NCBI RefSeq assembly: GCF_018332695.1
Contig: NZ_BOQN01000022.1
Coordinates: 1-64,000, forward strand
Direction of reading: 5' to 3'
Source of the DNA: Paractinoplanes toevensis
Lineage (GTDB): Bacteria > Actinomycetota > Actinomycetes > Mycobacteriales > Micromonosporaceae
Length of the DNA stretch: 64,000 bases
Of this stretch, positions 11,038-18,442 are shown one piece after another. A program made the position numbers and the translations under genes. Positions within the stretch are counted from its first letter, which is position 1. Each line of letters opens with the position of its first letter. The notes below the pieces were generated by a model. It ran no database searches and was not told the DNA's origin. It saw nothing but the letters and a program-made list of their open reading frames with translations.

Positions 11038-11867
11038 GCGGTGCTCGTCTTCCGGTGGGTGGGAGCGGATGCACCGGAGCGTGCCGGGTGGCGCCGGAAC
11101 AGCGGCCGGTAGAGGTAAGAGCCGATCGCGGCCAGCAGGGCCGCCATCAGCGCTGATCCGGCGATGACGGTGGCGGAGGCTTCCGGGTCGTTGCGGGCGG
11201 TCATGGTGATGGCCATGCCGGTCACCGACGCCCCGATCAGGGTGTAGGCACCGACCAGCGTGTACATCGGTTTGCGGGCCCACTGCCGGTGGCGCAGGGC
11301 GCCGATGCCGACGGCGATCGCGGCGGGGACGACGATGCCCAGGTCCATGAATTTGACCAGCCAGAACGCGGTGGGGCTGGACAGGTACTGCACGCCGCTC
11401 GGCCGGTCGCGCATCGCGTCGACGAAGTTCGGCAGGTGCAGGCCTACGACGACGAACGCGGCGATGGTCAGCAGCACGACCCCGGCCGTGCGGTCCGCCC
11501 GTGCCGAGGTGGCGGGCAGCTCTGCCGCTGGGATGTCGTGCCAAGCCCGGATGGCTAGTGCCGCGGCCAGGACGAACACCGCGAGCATCAGCGGGAAGAA
11601 CCGCTCGACGTTGCCCGGCCACCGGAGGAATTCGTTGCCGAGGATCAGCTGGGTGTAGGTGTAGACCACCAAGATCGACGGAGCCAGGGCGAGCACCGGT
11701 GCGGCCGGATGCCCCCGCCACGCCAGGACGCCGACAGCGACGGTGACCGGTGCGACGACGACGAGCACGGCCGCATCGCCTCCGATGATCTGATTCAGGC
11801 TGGTCGGTGAGGTGCGATAGCGCAGCACACCCGACACCAGCGGCCCCAGCACCGCTACGGTCGCCAC
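11034..11867 (-). CDS. Polytopic integral membrane protein of unknown function
   Basis: 277 residues with seven probable membrane helices (for example DAAVLVVVAPVTVAVGVLAW, FFPLMLAVFVLAAALAI, AGVVLLTIAAFVVVGLHL, LGIVVPAAIAVGIGAL, TLVGAYTLIGASVTGMAITM, GSALMAALLAAIGSYLY) and short loops. A conserved-looking periplasmic or cytosolic loop holds LSSPTAFWLVKFMDLG. I do not recognise a named family. The start is a GTG at 11867 with no clear ribosome site. The N-terminal end abuts a truncated P-type ATPase on the other strand, so the true N-terminus may have been altered by the same rearrangement. It is coupled by ATGA overlap to the broken hypothetical gene downstream. Confidence 0.6.
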   Translation of the reverse strand: MATVAVLGPLVSGVLRYRTSPTSLNQIIGGDAAVLVVVAPVTVAVGVLAWRGHPAAPVLALAPSILVVYTYTQLILGNEFLRWPGNVERFFPLMLAVFVLAAALAIRAWHDIPAAELPATSARADRTAGVVLLTIAAFVVVGLHLPNFVDAMRDRPSGVQYLSSPTAFWLVKFMDLGIVVPAAIAVGIGALRHRQWARKPMYTLVGAYTLIGASVTGMAITMTARNDPEASATVIAGSALMAALLAAIGSYLYRPLFRRHPARSGASAPTHRKTSTA

Positions 11868-12289
11868 CGGCCGAAACCGTGCTCGGCGCCGGACTGTGGC
11901 AGCGCATCCTGCGCGTCGGCGCGGTTATCTCCGCCGTCACCATCGGCGTCGGCGTATGGGCACACGCCACCGACCGGCCCTGGCAGACCCTGACCTTCCT
12001 GGCCCTGGGTCTCACCCTGCTCGCGGTCGCCGTGGGATCGCGTGCCCGGCCCGGCAGCCGGGCCAACCCGATGCTGTTCGCCGCCGTCGGCGCCGCGCTG
12101 CTGCTGCAACTCGCCGCGATCTACGCGTCACCGCTGCGTGAGCTGCTCGGCACCGCACCGGTCACCGGCACCGACCTGCTGATCGTCGCCGCCGTCGCCA
12201 CCCTCGGCTACGTTGCCATCCGCCTCGACCGCCGGATCCATCCGGCGCCGAACAGAGCCCACACCAGCGCGAAGGGGCCCCGCCGATGA
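11867..12289 (+). pseudogene. C-terminal remnant of a P-type cation-transporting ATPase
   Basis: From about 11867 the frame reads AETVLGAGLWQRILRVGAVISAVTIGVGVWAH, then SRARPGSRANPMLFAAVGAALLLQLAAIY, then LLGTAPVTGTDLLIVAAVATLGYVAIRLDRRIHP. This is the C-terminal membrane domain (helices M7-M10) of a P2-type cation ATPase, whose full proteins have about 850-900 residues. No phosphorylation motif (DKTGT) or nucleotide domain is present upstream; instead the minus-strand membrane-protein gene begins. It is therefore a truncated tail, not a functional pump. An ATG at 12286 overlaps its stop and opens a frame that soon runs antisense into the SnoaL gene. Confidence 0.65.
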
Positions 12290-12315
12290 CCGCGCGAGCC
12301 CCGCTCGTACTGGGT

Positions 12316-12696
12316 TCAGGCCCGGATCCATGGGGACCTGGCGCCCTCCAGCCAGGCATCGCCTTCCCGGTACAGGTGCTCGACGGCGGCTCCGGTGAGT
12401 CCGGGCAGCCCGTCCGTCACCGTGAAGCCGGCCTCCTCCTGCAGGTATGCGAGGTGCGCGTAGCCCTCCGGCCACCGCCGAAGCCGAGCCTGGTCGAGGC
12501 CGAGCACCGCGTCCGGAGCGACCGGGTCGAGGCGGTCCTTCTCGTAGATCGGCTGAGGGCCCGGGAACCACGTCGCCGTCATGTGGCCGTCGCTGTGCCA
12601 CAGCGTCGCGTACCGGTCCCACCGGCCGGCGTCGCGCCACACCGCCCAATCCTGAACCGCCTGCCGGATGGCCACGATGTCCTGCGCTTCGGTCAT
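12316..12696 (-). CDS. SnoaL/NTF2-like protein, probably internally deleted
   Basis: 126 residues. The N-terminal helix region (VAIRQAVQDWAVWRDAGRWDRYATLWHSDGHMTATWF) is a SnoaL-type cone-fold start. It then jumps straight to PQPIYEKDRLDPVAPDA and PEGYAHLAYLQEEAGFTV. In homologues I recall, about 60 residues of beta-sheet lie between these blocks, so an in-frame deletion is likely and the fold would be incomplete. The start overlaps the aldolase stop (ATGA), making it the last gene of the nine-gene chain. An intact homologue would be an accessory isomerase/hydratase-like or binding protein. This copy may be non-functional. Confidence 0.65.
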   Translation of the reverse strand: MTEAQDIVAIRQAVQDWAVWRDAGRWDRYATLWHSDGHMTATWFPGPQPIYEKDRLDPVAPDAVLGLDQARLRRWPEGYAHLAYLQEEAGFTVTDGLPGLTGAAVEHLYREGDAWLEGARSPWIRA

Positions 12697-13415
12697 TGCT
12701 GAACTCCTCCGGTCGGGAGCCGGGCGACGAGGTGCCGCCAGACGGTGTCGTCGTTCAGACCCCCGCCCAGGTCCGGCAACTCCTGATAGTCCTCCTCCGC
12801 GATCGGGACGAGCGGCGCACCGGTGGCGGCGATCTGCAGCGTGAGCTTCGCCAGGTTGTCGACCGCGATCGCTCGGGCGACCGCCTGCGGAACGGAGTCG
12901 CCGACCGCGATCAGGCCGTGGCCGGCCAACAGGCAGACCGGCCGGTCCCGCATGGCGTCCAGCATCTGCTGGGCGATTTCCGGCGTACGGACGAGGACCG
13001 ACCGCCGGTAGGTCGGAATCCCGTCGTGGGCCATCCGGGCGGCCGGGATGTCGAACGCGCCGGCGATGGGCAGCAGCGGCAGCCCGGCGATGGTGCAGGC
13101 CACGACCGCGGGTGGGTGGGCGTGGACGACCGCGTTGACGTCCGGGCGCAGGCGGAGGGTCTCGCCGTGCAGCGGATGCTCGACGGGCAACCGATACGGG
13201 CTCTCCTCGAGCGGATCACCGGCGAGCGTGGCCGGCACGACCTCCTCGGCCCGGCTGAACTGCAGGCCGAGATCCGCCGGTCCCCGGGCTCGCAGCAGCA
13301 TGCCCGATCCGTGCCGGGCGCTGATGTGGCCCAGCGTGCCGAACACCAGCCCCTCGTTGGCCAGCACCCGGCATCCGTCGGCGATCAGCCGCCGGGCGGC
13401 CTCCGTGCCGGTCAT
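12693..13415 (-). CDS. Class II aldolase/adducin family protein
   Basis: 240-residue zinc-dependent aldolase-like protein. Motifs: N-terminal LIADGCRVLANEGLVFGTLGHISAR (substrate phosphate/hydroxyl pocket), the metal-binding VVHAHPPAVVAC, and the third His region VCLLAGHGLIAVG. Members cleave or decarboxylate hydroxy-acids and sugar phosphates. The catalytic Glu after the N-terminal loop (sRAEEV region) appears present. It starts on the ATGA overlap with the dienelactone hydrolase stop and overlaps the SnoaL start in turn. Within this locus it may cleave a hydroxylated side-chain product (inference). Substrate unknown. Confidence 0.85.
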   Translation of the reverse strand: MTGTEAARRLIADGCRVLANEGLVFGTLGHISARHGSGMLLRARGPADLGLQFSRAEEVVPATLAGDPLEESPYRLPVEHPLHGETLRLRPDVNAVVHAHPPAVVACTIAGLPLLPIAGAFDIPAARMAHDGIPTYRRSVLVRTPEIAQQMLDAMRDRPVCLLAGHGLIAVGDSVPQAVARAIAVDNLAKLTLQIAATGAPLVPIAEEDYQELPDLGGGLNDDTVWRHLVARLPTGGVQQ

Positions 13416-14113
13416 CCGGAGACCCGTTCGCCGAGAAAGGCGATCGTCTCGCTCCATGCGGCGGCCGCCGCCGCCGGCACGAACGACGGCCGTTCGTCGC
13501 AGTTGAACCCGTGGCCGCCGTCCGGATAGGTGACCAGGCGCGTGTCGGCCCGCGACCGCTGGAGTGCCTGGCGGAGAGCTTCGATGTCGTCGAGCGGGAT
13601 GGTCGGGTCCTGCTCGCCGTAGAGGCCCAGCCACGGGCATCCGATCGAGGGCGCGAGCTCTTCGAGGGGCGGCATCCCGAAGCGTCCGGCACTGATACCA
13701 CCGCCGTAGAAGGTGATGACCGCCCCCAGATCGAAGCGGGTGGCTCCGTGAAGCGCGACGCTGCCGCCCATGCAGAAGCCGAGAACGGCCGTACGGGCGG
13801 CGTCGAATCCTTCGTCCCGCAGTGCCGCGAGGGCGGCGGCGATGTCCGACTCCATCTCCCGGATGTCGAGCTTCGCCATGAACGTCATGGCCTCCTCGAC
13901 GCGGCTGTAGTCGATCACCGGTGCGCCGTCGCGGTGGTAGAGGGCCGGCGCGATCACGGTGTAGCCCTCGGCGGCGAGCCGCCCGCAGATCGACCGGATG
14001 TGACCGGTCAGTCCGAAGGCTTCCTGCAGGACGACGACGCCCGCACGGGGTGGGGTGGCGGGGCGGGCGATGACGCCGGGCACGCCGTCCATGACGATGT
14101 TCTCGATCTCCAT
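13412..14113 (-). CDS. Dienelactone hydrolase family protein
   Basis: 233-residue alpha/beta hydrolase. The Cys-type nucleophile elbow GFCMGGSVAL is characteristic of dienelactone hydrolases, with Asp in GEQDPTIP and His in DGGHGFN completing the Cys-Asp-His triad. The N-terminal VIARPATPPRAGVVVLQEAFGL is also typical. Such enzymes open lactones formed from ring-cleavage products. The ATG at 14113 was chosen because homologues start near here and it lies 5 nt after the HyuB stop; the upstream extension reads antisense to HyuB. It fits a pathway where a lactone intermediate or side product must be opened. Confidence 0.88.
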   Translation of the reverse strand: MEIENIVMDGVPGVIARPATPPRAGVVVLQEAFGLTGHIRSICGRLAAEGYTVIAPALYHRDGAPVIDYSRVEEAMTFMAKLDIREMESDIAAALAALRDEGFDAARTAVLGFCMGGSVALHGATRFDLGAVITFYGGGISAGRFGMPPLEELAPSIGCPWLGLYGEQDPTIPLDDIEALRQALQRSRADTRLVTYPDGGHGFNCDERPSFVPAAAAAAWSETIAFLGERVSG

Positions 14114-14118
14114 GGCGA

Positions 14119-16278
14119 TCAGGCCAGGTCGAGTTCGACGTCGTGCGGGTGGGCGGACCCGACCTCGCAGCAGTCGACCGAGAGCAGGACCCCGCAGTGC
14201 GGGCAGCAGTAGCCGCGCATCTCCAGCAGGGGGTTCATCCGGAGTCCGGGGTCGGCGGAGGTGCCGACGCCGGCGTGGTCGCGCCAGTTCTGCTCCGCCC
14301 GGCTGAGCACGTTGCCGCACCGGCATTGCACGAAGTGGGCGCCGTCGCGGTCGCGGACGATCTCGAGGACGTCGCCGAGCGGCGCCACCCGGCTCAGCCG
14401 GTAGTCCACCGGCGCGACCCGGTCGGGGCTCGTCACCGGCCAGCTCGTCCGCGCGGCCCGGATGTCGTCACGCCGCCGCTGGGTCGCCGTGGGATCGATG
14501 TGTCCCGCGACGAGCACGACGCCGTAGACCGTGGCGGCCTCGCCCGGATCGATCACGCCCTGGTCCAGGTCGTGCCGCAGCGCGTCGACCGGACGATCCA
14601 GCGGGTCGCCCCAGCCGGCCCCGGCGGTGCCGCGCCAGACCAGCACGTCGTCGTCCAGCAACGTACGGACCCGCGGTGCCCCGGCACCCTCCAGCCGGTC
14701 GCCGGTGAGCGACTCGAGGGCGGGCACGCTGCCCGCGCTCAGCAGGTCGCGCACGTTCGATCCACTCACCACGTACGTCGTGTTCTCCGCACCGGGGTTA
14801 CCGCCGAACATCCCCATCGAGTCGGGGACATCCCAGGCACCGGCCACCGGCCCGGCCTGCGGCGTTCCCTTGTGCCGGATCAGCAGGGCGCCGAGGCTCT
14901 GCCCACCACGCTGGCGGCCGGTCCCACTGGCGCTCGGAGCCAGTTGACGGCTGAGGTAGAGGACCGGGAAGTCCAGTTCGAGGGCTTCGACGTTCGACAC
15001 CCGTACCCGCTCGATGTTGTGGTGGCCCTGGGTGCTGACGCCGTCATGGTCGGCGTAGGAGCCGCCGCCGGACGCCAGTACGTCGTAGGTCCGGCCGGTG
15101 AACCGCTCGCCGTGCTGGTTGACGCCGAACAGGCTCAGCGCGCTGGGCCGCCCGGCCGGTGCCGCCTGCGCCTCGCTCAGGTAGGTGTCGGAGCAGGCCA
15201 GCAACTTGGACAGGGCGGTCAGGGTGGCGATCTCGACCTCCCAGACGGCTCCGGCGATGTTGCCGCTGACGGCGGCGGGCGGCCGGGCGTTGCACACCTT
15301 GCCCTCCGGGCAGACGACGGTGATCGCCCGGTAGAGCCCCTCGTTCCAGGGGATGTCGTAGGCGATCGTCGGCAGCAGCGCGGCGGAGAGCCCGGCCATG
15401 AGCCCGGCCCAGGTGCAGTTGGTGGCGTCCGGCATCTGCTCGGAGGAGCCGGAGTAGTCGAAGGTCAGGTGCTCGCCCTGCTTCCGGACCTCCACGGCGA
15501 CGACCGGGATCTGATCGGTGCCGGTCCGGTGGTCGAGCCGGCCGACCGCCCGGACGGTGGCGTCCGGCAGTTCGAGCAGGCGGCGGCGCATCCGGTCGGC
15601 GGAGCGTTCGATGAGCCGCCGCATGACTCCCATCAGGGTGCCGGTGCCGTACTGGGCGACGAGTTTGTCGAGGCCGTCGGTGGCGGCGTGGTTGGCCGCC
15701 ATCAGGCCCTTGAGGTCGAGCGCCATCGCGGCCGCGGACCGGGTCTGGGCGAGGATCATGTTCCAGATGTCGGTGCGGACGACACCGCCCTCGACGAGCT
15801 TGACCGGGGGCAGCAGCAGCCCTTCCTGGTAGGACTCGGTCGCGTCGAGCCCCATGCTGCCGGCTCGCATGCCACCGATGTCGGCCATGTGCATCATCGC
15901 GCCCGACCAGAAGAGGAGTTCGCCGTCGGCGAAGTACGGCGCGACCAGCCCCATGTCGGGTCCGTGCACGGCGCCCTTCCACGGGTTGTTGACGACGAAC
16001 ATGTCACCCGGCCGGATCCCAGGGTTGCCGGAGCAGTCGGCGACCACGTGCCGCACCATCGCCGCCATCGACGAGGAGTGGAACAGGATGGTCCGGCCCA
16101 TCGTCGCCACCGAGCCGTCGGCCAGGTAGAGGCCGACGTTGTAGTCGGACATCTCGGTGACGTGCTTGGAGCCGGAGATGCTGCTGAGCCGGGCGGCCTG
16201 TTCCTCGGTGATGCCGAGCAGGCGGTGCCGGACGACCTCGAAAGCGACGGGGTCGAGTGCTACGGGGTGGTCGTTCAC
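14119..16278 (-). CDS. HyuB-type hydantoinase/ketone carboxylase subunit fused to an acetone-carboxylase-gamma-like zinc domain
   Basis: 719 residues. Residues about 1-560 form the hydantoinase B / oxoprolinase domain (FEVVRHRLLGITEEQAARL; ILFHSSSMAAMV; GDMFVVNNPWKGAVHGPDMGL; MMHMADIGGMRAGS; GNIAGAVWEVEI; a Gly-rich GGGGSYADHDG-like loop). The family works with HyuA in ATP-dependent lactam/hydantoin hydrolysis or in acetone and acetophenone carboxylation. The last 72 residues are added: CRCGNVL-x-NWRDHA and GYCCPHCGVLLSVDCC, resembling the metal-binding gamma subunit of acetone carboxylase (family recalled from memory). The GTG start overlaps the upstream stop (GTGA) and has GGAGG 7 nt before it. 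The partner HyuA lies five genes upstream in the same chain. Fusion with a carboxylase-type domain favours carboxylation over plain hydrolysis (inference). Confidence 0.85.
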   Translation of the reverse strand: MNDHPVALDPVAFEVVRHRLLGITEEQAARLSSISGSKHVTEMSDYNVGLYLADGSVATMGRTILFHSSSMAAMVRHVVADCSGNPGIRPGDMFVVNNPWKGAVHGPDMGLVAPYFADGELLFWSGAMMHMADIGGMRAGSMGLDATESYQEGLLLPPVKLVEGGVVRTDIWNMILAQTRSAAAMALDLKGLMAANHAATDGLDKLVAQYGTGTLMGVMRRLIERSADRMRRRLLELPDATVRAVGRLDHRTGTDQIPVVAVEVRKQGEHLTFDYSGSSEQMPDATNCTWAGLMAGLSAALLPTIAYDIPWNEGLYRAITVVCPEGKVCNARPPAAVSGNIAGAVWEVEIATLTALSKLLACSDTYLSEAQAAPAGRPSALSLFGVNQHGERFTGRTYDVLASGGGSYADHDGVSTQGHHNIERVRVSNVEALELDFPVLYLSRQLAPSASGTGRQRGGQSLGALLIRHKGTPQAGPVAGAWDVPDSMGMFGGNPGAENTTYVVSGSNVRDLLSAGSVPALESLTGDRLEGAGAPRVRTLLDDDVLVWRGTAGAGWGDPLDRPVDALRHDLDQGVIDPGEAATVYGVVLVAGHIDPTATQRRRDDIRAARTSWPVTSPDRVAPVDYRLSRVAPLGDVLEIVRDRDGAHFVQCRCGNVLSRAEQNWRDHAGVGTSADPGLRMNPLLEMRGYCCPHCGVLLSVDCCEVGSAHPHDVELDLA

Positions 16279-17222
16279 GGCAGGTCCTCCAGGGTGTTGC
16301 GCGGGGTGGTCAGCGCCGTACGGGCGAAGCTGAGGTCCCACATGGTCAAGGGGTTGAAGCCGGCCAGATCGGGGCTTTGACGCAGGCGCAGGCGGTGCGC
16401 GGTCGCGATGCCGGCGGCGGTGGGGATCGGCTGCGGGGACAGCTCGCGGCGCAGGACCTCCAGGATGCGCGGCAGATCGGCCGCCGGGAAGTGCTCGCCG
16501 AGCTGGTCGGCACAGTCCTCCTGCATGATCCGCAGGACGGTCCGCGGCGCCCGGTCGAACAGTGCGGAGGCGTCGAACGCGGCGTCGACGAGCGCCTGCA
16601 TCGCCGTACGCTTCGACCCGGCCAGGTTTTCGGTGGTCGTCAGGGTCACGTGGCCACCGTCGAAGGCGTACGGCTCGTACGGCAGCTCCACCAGCCCGGC
16701 GGCGCGCGCGGGTTCGGCGTACAGCGGGGTCATGAAGCAGGCCTGGCAGGTGCCGTCGGCGACTCGCTGCCAATGACCCCAACGGCCCGTTTCGGCCTCT
16801 GCATAGAGGATGACCTCGACCTCGGCGTCCAGCCCGGTGTCGGACAGCCAGAGGCCGGGGAACAGGGTCTGCGGGCCGACCCCCCGCGCGGCCATCCGGG
16901 TGCCGGCGAGCTGGCTGATGCCGGTGATCGACGGATCGACGAGGAGCTGTTCGGTCCAGACGCTCGCGGCCGACAGCAGCGTCACGAACGGCACCCCGCG
17001 AGCCCGGTAGGTCTGCAGACCCCAGTAGTTCTCGGCGATGACGTCGATCTCCTCGCGTTCCAGGAGATCACCCCATTCCTCGCCGGTGCGGGTGACCTTC
17101 GGTCCGAAGGCCCAGCGCCGCAGGTCGAGGGTGAGGTCGCGGCGCCGGGCGCAGCGGGCCAGCACGGCCAGGTAGGGGTATCGGTCGGGGTCGCGGTAGA
17201 GAACGGTGAGAGTGTTGGTCAT
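16275..17222 (-). CDS. Cytosolic periplasmic-binding-fold (type 2) protein, possible decarboxylase/ligand-handling enzyme
   Basis: 315 residues with the fold of ABC substrate-binding proteins. It has alternating Rossmann-like lobes, ITGISQLAGTRMAARGVG (the loop found in NMT1/THI5- and nitrate/taurine-type binders) and ACFMTPLYAEPARAAGL. There is no signal peptide or lipobox: it starts MTNTLTVLYRDPDRYPYL. Cytosolic members of this fold include 4,5-dihydroxyphthalate decarboxylase, so an enzyme role is possible. It sits between RidA and HyuB in the overlapped chain, with its stop overlapping the HyuB GTG, so it is unlikely to serve an ABC importer directly. The substrate is probably an aromatic or keto-acid intermediate (inference). 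Confidence 0.7.
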   Translation of the reverse strand: MTNTLTVLYRDPDRYPYLAVLARCARRRDLTLDLRRWAFGPKVTRTGEEWGDLLEREEIDVIAENYWGLQTYRARGVPFVTLLSAASVWTEQLLVDPSITGISQLAGTRMAARGVGPQTLFPGLWLSDTGLDAEVEVILYAEAETGRWGHWQRVADGTCQACFMTPLYAEPARAAGLVELPYEPYAFDGGHVTLTTTENLAGSKRTAMQALVDAAFDASALFDRAPRTVLRIMQEDCADQLGEHFPAADLPRILEVLRRELSPQPIPTAAGIATAHRLRLRQSPDLAGFNPLTMWDLSFARTALTTPRNTLEDLP

Positions 17223-17231
17223 GGCCGGGTC

Positions 17232-17627
17232 TCATTCCGCCAGGGCGATCACGTCGAGGACGAAATGCGCGTTGCCGCCGGGGGCCGCGTTGGCGTCGGC
17301 GACCTGCACGGCCGTACGGGCCGGCGGGTCCTGGTCGAAGTACTCCATCCAGACCTGGTGGAAGGCGGTCCGGTAGTCCAGCCGGGACAGGTAGAGCGTG
17401 ACCTTGACGACGTGCCGGAGCGTGAGCCCCTCGCCGCGCAGGATCGCCGTGAGGTTCTCGAAGACCTGCCGGGCCTGCTCGGCGGTGTCGTCGGAGATCC
17501 GGCCGGTGTCGGGGTCGCGGCCACGCAGCGCGGACAGGAAGATCAGCCCGCCCGCGCGGACTCCGGTGACCATGCCCGGCATCCGGGCCGGGGCGCCGGG
17601 ATGGTCGGGCACGGTGCGGCGGTTCAT
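17232..17627 (-). CDS. RidA/YjgF-family enamine deaminase-like protein
   Basis: 131 residues, the usual size. RidA features: IFLSALRGRDPDTGRI, EQARQVFENLTAILRGEGLTLRHVVKVTLYL, and PARTAVQV, whose Arg is the conserved enamine-binding residue. The trimeric fold hydrolyses reactive enamines/imines; the family also includes 2-aminomuconate deaminases of aromatic-amine pathways. Start overlap with the hydrolase stop (ATGA) places it third after the ring-cleavage enzyme. That position invites a pathway-specific deaminase role, though a general protective role is also possible. Confidence 0.85.
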   Translation of the reverse strand: MNRRTVPDHPGAPARMPGMVTGVRAGGLIFLSALRGRDPDTGRISDDTAEQARQVFENLTAILRGEGLTLRHVVKVTLYLSRLDYRTAFHQVWMEYFDQDPPARTAVQVADANAAPGGNAHFVLDVIALAE

Positions 17628-18442
17628 CGTTTCTCCGTGAGGAAGTCGGTCACCAGGGCGGCGAACTCCTCGGGGTGTTCGTAGACGACGAAGTGCCCGG
17701 TGTCTGCGCCCCAGACGTGGGCGCGGGCGTCGGGAATCAACCGCAGACCATCGAGTACGCCGTGGACCGGGATCATGCGGTCGGCGGCACCCCAGACGAT
17801 CAGTACGGGAGCGCGCAGGCCGGGCAGCTCGGGCCGCAGGTCGCTGTTGGCCGACATGGCGAACTCCCGCCGGCTCTCCAGGTGACCGGGTGCGGTCGCC
17901 GCCCGGAAGCGCGCCGCGACGAACTCGTCCGTCCGCAGTTCCTCGCGGGGCACGAACATCTCGCACATCCGCTGCATGTTCGCGGCCGACGGGTCCTGGG
18001 CGAAGGCGATGAGGCTGGCGACGCCGGGCGTCGGCGGGCCGGTCTCCGGAACCGGGCTGTAGGCCTGGATGATCACCCGGTCGGTGCGGTCGGGGTAGGC
18101 CAGCCCGAACCGCAGCGCGGCCGCGCTGAACGCCGATGACCCGTACACACTGGCTTTCTCGATGCCCAGCGTGTCGAGGAAGTCCCGCTTGAGCCGGGCC
18201 AGGAACACATCCATCGGTACGCCGTCGCGGCTGACGTGTTTCTCCGACTGTCCGAAGCCGGGCAGGTCGAGCAGGATCACCCGGAACCGCTCGGCCAGCG
18301 CGTCGACGGCGTACTTCGTGTTGTCCCACGCGTTCGCCCCGGGCCCGCCGCCGTGCGTGCAGAGCAGGACCGGCCCGGAGCCGGCCTCGTGGTAGTGCAG
18401 GGTGATGCCGGCGACCTCGGCGAACCGGCCGGTGGCGGTCAC
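17624..18442 (-). CDS. Alpha/beta hydrolase, meta-cleavage-product C-C bond hydrolase (MhpC/BphD-like)
   Basis: 272 residues. The HGGGPGANAWDNTKYAVDAL segment (oxyanion HGGGPG) and LPGFGQSEK are typical of meta-cleavage product hydrolases. The acid Asp lies in WGAADRMIP and the base His in DTGHFVVYEHPEEF. The nucleophile elbow reads VYGSSAFSAAA, so the second small residue normally found after Ser-x is Phe, an unusual change. The enzyme should hydrolyse the vinylogous 1,5-diketone from extradiol cleavage, giving 2-hydroxypentadienoate plus an acid. The GTG start overlaps the LigB stop (GTGA), so ring cleavage and C-C hydrolysis are translationally coupled. Confidence 0.87.
   Translation of the reverse strand: MTATGRFAEVAGITLHYHEAGSGPVLLCTHGGGPGANAWDNTKYAVDALAERFRVILLDLPGFGQSEKHVSRDGVPMDVFLARLKRDFLDTLGIEKASVYGSSAFSAAALRFGLAYPDRTDRVIIQAYSPVPETGPPTPGVASLIAFAQDPSAANMQRMCEMFVPREELRTDEFVAARFRAATAPGHLESRREFAMSANSDLRPELPGLRAPVLIVWGAADRMIPVHGVLDGLRLIPDARAHVWGADTGHFVVYEHPEEFAALVTDFLTEKR

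Noticed and set aside
14143..16380. 745-codon plus-strand open frame opposite the HyuB-like gene
   Set aside because: Shadow frame with low-complexity Gly/Val/Arg composition; the minus frame has clear HyuB motifs.
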